This document shows, piece after piece, positions 61,274 to 64,000 of a DNA stretch of 64,000 bases; the first letter of the stretch is position 1, and every line of letters starts with the position of its first letter. A program made the position numbers and the translations under genes. Source of the DNA: Variovorax sp. CF313 (GTDB lineage Bacteria; Pseudomonadota; Gammaproteobacteria; Burkholderiales; Burkholderiaceae_C). The notes below the pieces were generated by a model that saw only the letters and a list, made by a program, of their open reading frames with translations, ran no database searches and was not told where the DNA came from. Location: positions 1 through 64,000 of the forward strand of contig NZ_AKIW01000097.1 of the NCBI RefSeq assembly GCF_000282635.1, in the 5' to 3' direction.

Positions 61274-61330
61274 GGCGGAACTCCTGGAATAGGAACGGAC
61301 AAGGACGAACGGAAAGCGGAACCGGGGATG

Positions 61331-62914
61331 TCAGCCGTGCGATGCGGCGGCGGGCAGGCGGAAGGCGGCGCGCTCCTGCGCGTCGAGCTGCGCGACGAGG
61401 CCTGTCTCCCATGCGAGGTAGCGGCGCGCGGCTTCCTTGTTGCCGTCGTGCCGGTCGTGCACGAAGAACAGGTAGTCGATGCAGTCGCCGTCGGCGGGGA
61501 GCGCGGGCGTGGCCTCGACGGGCAGGCCGGCGGCGCGCCATGCGGCCATGCCGCCTGCCAGCAGCAGCGGTGCGCTCGGCAGGCCCGCGAGCTCGGAGGC
61601 CGCGGCCCATGCCGCGAGCGCGGCGTCGTCGGCAACCAGCACGAACTGGCGCGTCTCGGTGTTCGCCACGTCGCGGGCGAGGCGGGGGCGGATCGACCAG
61701 CGGGCCTGCGCGATGCGGCCGGCGCGAAACTGCATGCTGGCGCGCAGGTCGACTACCGCCACCTCGTTGCGCTCGATGCGCGCGGCGAGCGCCTGTGCAT
61801 CGATGGTGGCCAGTGCGGGCGCACGGGGCGCGGCGGCAGGCGCGAGCGACAGCCCGCTCGCCAGCCCGCCTTCGAGCACGCTCGCGTCGTGCCCCATCTG
61901 CCGCAGCCAGCTCGCGATGGTCGGCGCACGCACGCCGTCGTTGTCGAACAGTACAAGCCGTGCGCCGCGCACGCCGAAGTACTGGTCACCCGCCTGCATC
62001 AGCTGTCCGCCCGGCGTGTGCTGCGCACCGGGCAGGCTGCCGGCCGCGAATTCTTCCGGCGTGCGCACGTCGCACAGGAACAGGGTGCGCTCTGCGTCGT
62101 CGGCCCACTGCCGCACGGCCTGCGCGTTCACCATCGGCACGTCGAAGCGGGCGGCCAGCGCCCTGGCGGCGGAGCGCAGGTCGGTGTTGCCGCTGTCGTC
62201 GGCGTAGCGCCGCGTGCCGCCGTGCTCCAGCGTGTGATCGGCAAGGTACCAGCCCTGCGTGCCGTTCTCCAGCGCATAGACGGGGTTGGGCAGCCCCAGG
62301 TTGATGAGCGTCTGCGCGCCGATGATGCTGCGCGTGCGGCCCGCGCAGTTGATGACGATGGGCGTGGTGGTGTCGGGCACCAGCCGGCGCACGCGATAGG
62401 CCAGCTCGCCGTTGGGGCAGCAGGTGGCGCCCGGGATGTTCATCTTGTGGAACTCGCTGGCGGGGCGGCCGTCGAGCACAACCACCTTGTCTTTGCGAGC
62501 GAGCATCTCCGCGAGCTGGCCGGCGCTGACGCGGGGTGTGTGATAGACCTCCTCGGCCAGTTCGCCGAAGGTCTTCGAGGGCAGGTTGACGCCCGCGAAG
62601 AGCACGTAGCCCGCGGCCTTCCAGGCACGAGTGCCCCCTTGCAGCACATGCACGCTGCCGTAGCCCAGCACGGCGAGGCGCGCGGCGGCGCGCTCGGCCA
62701 CGTCGGCGTCGCCCTCGTCGTACACCACCACGCGCACGCCGCGGCGCGGCACGAGGCGCGGCGCATCGATCTCCAGCCGGCTGAAGGGCAGGGGAATGCC
62801 GTAGAACAGATGGGCCTCGCCGTACTGGCCGTGCTCGCGCACGTCGAGCAGCGCGATCTCGCCGCCGTCGTGCAGCCAGGATTTGAGGGTCTTCGGGTCG
62901 ATGGAGGAAGTCAT
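61331..62914 (-). CDS. Four-domain rhodanese-related sulfurtransferase
   Basis: A 527-residue cytoplasmic protein of four consecutive rhodanese domains (about 1-105, 125-230, 250-355, 370-490) and a short C-terminal tail (YLFFVHDRHDGNKEAARRYL and on). Only the second has the catalytic cysteine (PIVINCAGRTRS); the first, third and fourth have Asp or Glu there (YDEGDADVAER, FDNDGVRAPTI, VADDAALAAWA). It probably moves sulfane sulfur from cysteine or thiol breakdown. It lies between the Bug and dioxygenase-like genes on the same strand. Confidence 0.93.
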   Translation of the reverse strand: MTSSIDPKTLKSWLHDGGEIALLDVREHGQYGEAHLFYGIPLPFSRLEIDAPRLVPRRGVRVVVYDEGDADVAERAAARLAVLGYGSVHVLQGGTRAWKAAGYVLFAGVNLPSKTFGELAEEVYHTPRVSAGQLAEMLARKDKVVVLDGRPASEFHKMNIPGATCCPNGELAYRVRRLVPDTTTPIVINCAGRTRSIIGAQTLINLGLPNPVYALENGTQGWYLADHTLEHGGTRRYADDSGNTDLRSAARALAARFDVPMVNAQAVRQWADDAERTLFLCDVRTPEEFAAGSLPGAQHTPGGQLMQAGDQYFGVRGARLVLFDNDGVRAPTIASWLRQMGHDASVLEGGLASGLSLAPAAAPRAPALATIDAQALAARIERNEVAVVDLRASMQFRAGRIAQARWSIRPRLARDVANTETRQFVLVADDAALAAWAAASELAGLPSAPLLLAGGMAAWRAAGLPVEATPALPADGDCIDYLFFVHDRHDGNKEAARRYLAWETGLVAQLDAQERAAFRLPAAASHG

Positions 62915-62996
62915 GAGGCGAGTCGTCGGGACGAATGAAATCCTGCGAGGCCACGCTGCGCGGCCCGCATGAAAGCGAAGCGGAAAAAAAATGCGG

Positions 62997-63587
62997 CTAG
63001 CGGCGCGTCTGCACGCCGATGCCCATGGTCTGGTACGTGCCCGCGTCGAGGTCGTAGGCGGTGCGCTGGTTCAGCGTTTCGAGCGCGCGGCCGTACATGT
63101 GCAGGTGGCGGATGACCTGCTCGCCCTGGATCTCGACCGAGTGGATGTCCTCGGGCATCAGCGCGATGCCCTTGCCCGGCGCGACGACGACCAGAGCCGT
63201 CTGCTTCAGCTTGCCCACGCCCGGCACGCTGCCGTCGTCGGTGCGCTCGTACACGCGGTTGTGCTCGGTGCCTTCCACGGCCGCGATGCAGGCCCAGGTC
63301 GTGTGGTTGTGCGGCACGATTTTCTTGCCCGGGCGCATCACGTTCAGGTACAGCGCGTAGCTCTGGTCCGGGTCTTCGGCGATCAGGTAGCGGGCCTGGT
63401 GCTCGCCCGCCTCGGGCGGCGGGAAGTCGGCGGCGCCCCAGTATTCGGTGTGCGCGGCCAGGCCTTGAAGCGAATCGAGCACCGCGTCGAGCTTTTCCCG
63501 GGTGGCTTCAGCGCCGCCTATGGCCTTCTTCATGTCGGCGATGGACGCCTCGACGGCCCGGCTGCGTTGCTCGGATGGGGTGCTCAT
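62997..63587 (-). CDS. Cysteine-dioxygenase-like cupin protein
   Basis: A 196-residue mononuclear iron thiol dioxygenase. The facial triad appears as His93 and His95 (VPHNHTTW) and His149 (EDIHSV); Arg66 (ARYLIAED) sits at the place of CDO Arg60, and His163-Met-Tyr165 (HLHMYG) at that of His155/Tyr157. This favours L-cysteine over 3-mercaptopropionate, but the motif is unusual and the substrate open. The start is MSTPSEQRSR, with GAGAAAA upstream. It opens the leftward sulfur operon and is divergent from a LysR gene. Confidence 0.88.
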   Translation of the reverse strand: MSTPSEQRSRAVEASIADMKKAIGGAEATREKLDAVLDSLQGLAAHTEYWGAADFPPPEAGEHQARYLIAEDPDQSYALYLNVMRPGKKIVPHNHTTWACIAAVEGTEHNRVYERTDDGSVPGVGKLKQTALVVVAPGKGIALMPEDIHSVEIQGEQVIRHLHMYGRALETLNQRTAYDLDAGTYQTMGIGVQTRR

Positions 63588-63694
63588 GCGGTTTTCTCCA
63601 GTGGGGTTGCCTGTTCGGTGTGCATCCACTGTAGTGACGGGGGCGTGACGCAACAATCCAGCTGGCGCAGGAAACACTTCAATAAAATTAATAC

Positions 63695-64000
63695 ATGCCC
63701 ACGCTCGATCTCGAACTGCTGCGTTCCTTCGCGGCCGTCGTCAGCCACCAGAGCTTTGCCGCCGCCGCTGTGCACCTCGGGCGCACGCAGTCGGCCATCA
63801 CGCAGCAGATGCAGCGGCTGGAGGAGCAGATCGGCCCCCCGCTGTTCGCCAAGCAGGGCCGGCAGAAGCGGCTCACGCAGCACGGCGAGAGGCTGCTCAC
63901 CTACGCGCACCACATGCTCGCGGTGAACGACGAAGCGCTGCGCAGCCTGCGGCAGGGGCAGCTCGAAGGCAACCTGCGCATCGGCGCGCCGCACGACGTG
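63695..64000 (+). CDS. LysR-family transcriptional regulator (3' partial)
   Basis: The first 102 codons of a LysR regulator, cut by the window end. The winged HTH is clear (LDLELLRSFAAVVSHQSFAA, VHLGRTQSAITQQMQRLEEQ) and the effector domain begins (LEGNLRIGAPHDV). It is divergent from the dioxygenase/rhodanese/Bug/metC unit across 107 bases with an AT-rich patch (AATAAAATTAATAC) suited to a T-N11-A site, so it probably controls that unit. Confidence 0.94.
   Translation, partial: MPTLDLELLRSFAAVVSHQSFAAAAVHLGRTQSAITQQMQRLEEQIGPPLFAKQGRQKRLTQHGERLLTYAHHMLAVNDEALRSLRQGQLEGNLRIGAPHDV

Overview
The window is a contiguous 64 kb piece of a high-G+C beta-proteobacterial chromosome, most likely Comamonadaceae and probably Variovorax or a close relative. 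I infer this from the very high third-position G+C, the long form of trpS, the Bug-type periplasmic binding protein, the urtABCDE order, and the dense, short-spaced mix of transport, regulatory and sulfur genes. No rRNA, tRNA, insertion sequence, prophage or CRISPR array was seen. Both ends cut genes: an ABC ATPase at the left and a LysR regulator at the right.

Layout. 1-3.7 kb: sugar/polyol-type ABC importer. 3.8-6.4 kb: small membrane protein, then a histidine kinase and a LuxR-type response regulator facing each other across a bidirectional terminator. 6.5-11 kb: trpS, an M50 peptidase, a YciO-like protein, a DMT exporter and a PHP phosphoesterase in one leftward block. 11.1-14.9 kb: ZntB-like metal transporter and phosphate permease, with polyphosphate kinase 2 divergent from the latter across two Pho-box-like repeats. 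15-19.4 kb: PHB-depolymerase-like esterase, AraC regulator, NTF2-like protein, DHA2 exporter, MazG-like hydrolase. 19.5-25.4 kb: urea importer urtABCDE with a palindromic repeat between urtA and urtB. 25.5-33.3 kb: MFS exporter, ECF sigma/anti-sigma pair divergent from a beta-propeller/cupredoxin fusion protein, PhoD phosphatase, aldo/keto reductase, second copy of the palindromic repeat, DedA-rhodanese fusion. 33.4-37.7 kb: MFS, a duplicated membrane protein, and a Cache-domain kinase with its NarL-type regulator. 37.7-40.6 kb: a stretch of visibly lower G+C with an ICMT-like methyltransferase, two secreted cysteine-containing proteins and gene remnants. 40.6-45.5 kb: a second NarL-type two-component pair divergent from a 715-residue lipoprotein. 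45.6-47.4 kb: DUF938 methyltransferase, HU, NlpC/P60 lipoprotein. 47.4-51.8 kb: a four-gene operon matching type III Zorya antiphage systems. 51.9-58.9 kb: FAD monooxygenase, cstA with its small partner, and a TonB-dependent receptor with a structured leader. 59-64 kb: a sulfur cluster with a cystathionine beta-lyase-like enzyme, Bug protein, four-domain rhodanese, cysteine-dioxygenase-like protein and a divergent LysR gene.

The most notable items are the Zorya-like operon (DUF3348, MotA-like protein with a long coiled-coil tail, OmpA/MotB-like protein, DUF2894), the mirror-image GGAATAA-N16-GTCATGC promoters that predict an autoregulated ECF circuit controlling a beta-propeller/type 1 copper protein, the paired Pho-box-like repeats between pit and ppk2, and the folded leader in front of the TonB-dependent receptor. 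No previously unnamed system is proved here. Functions rest on motif recognition by eye and recalled family knowledge, without database searches.
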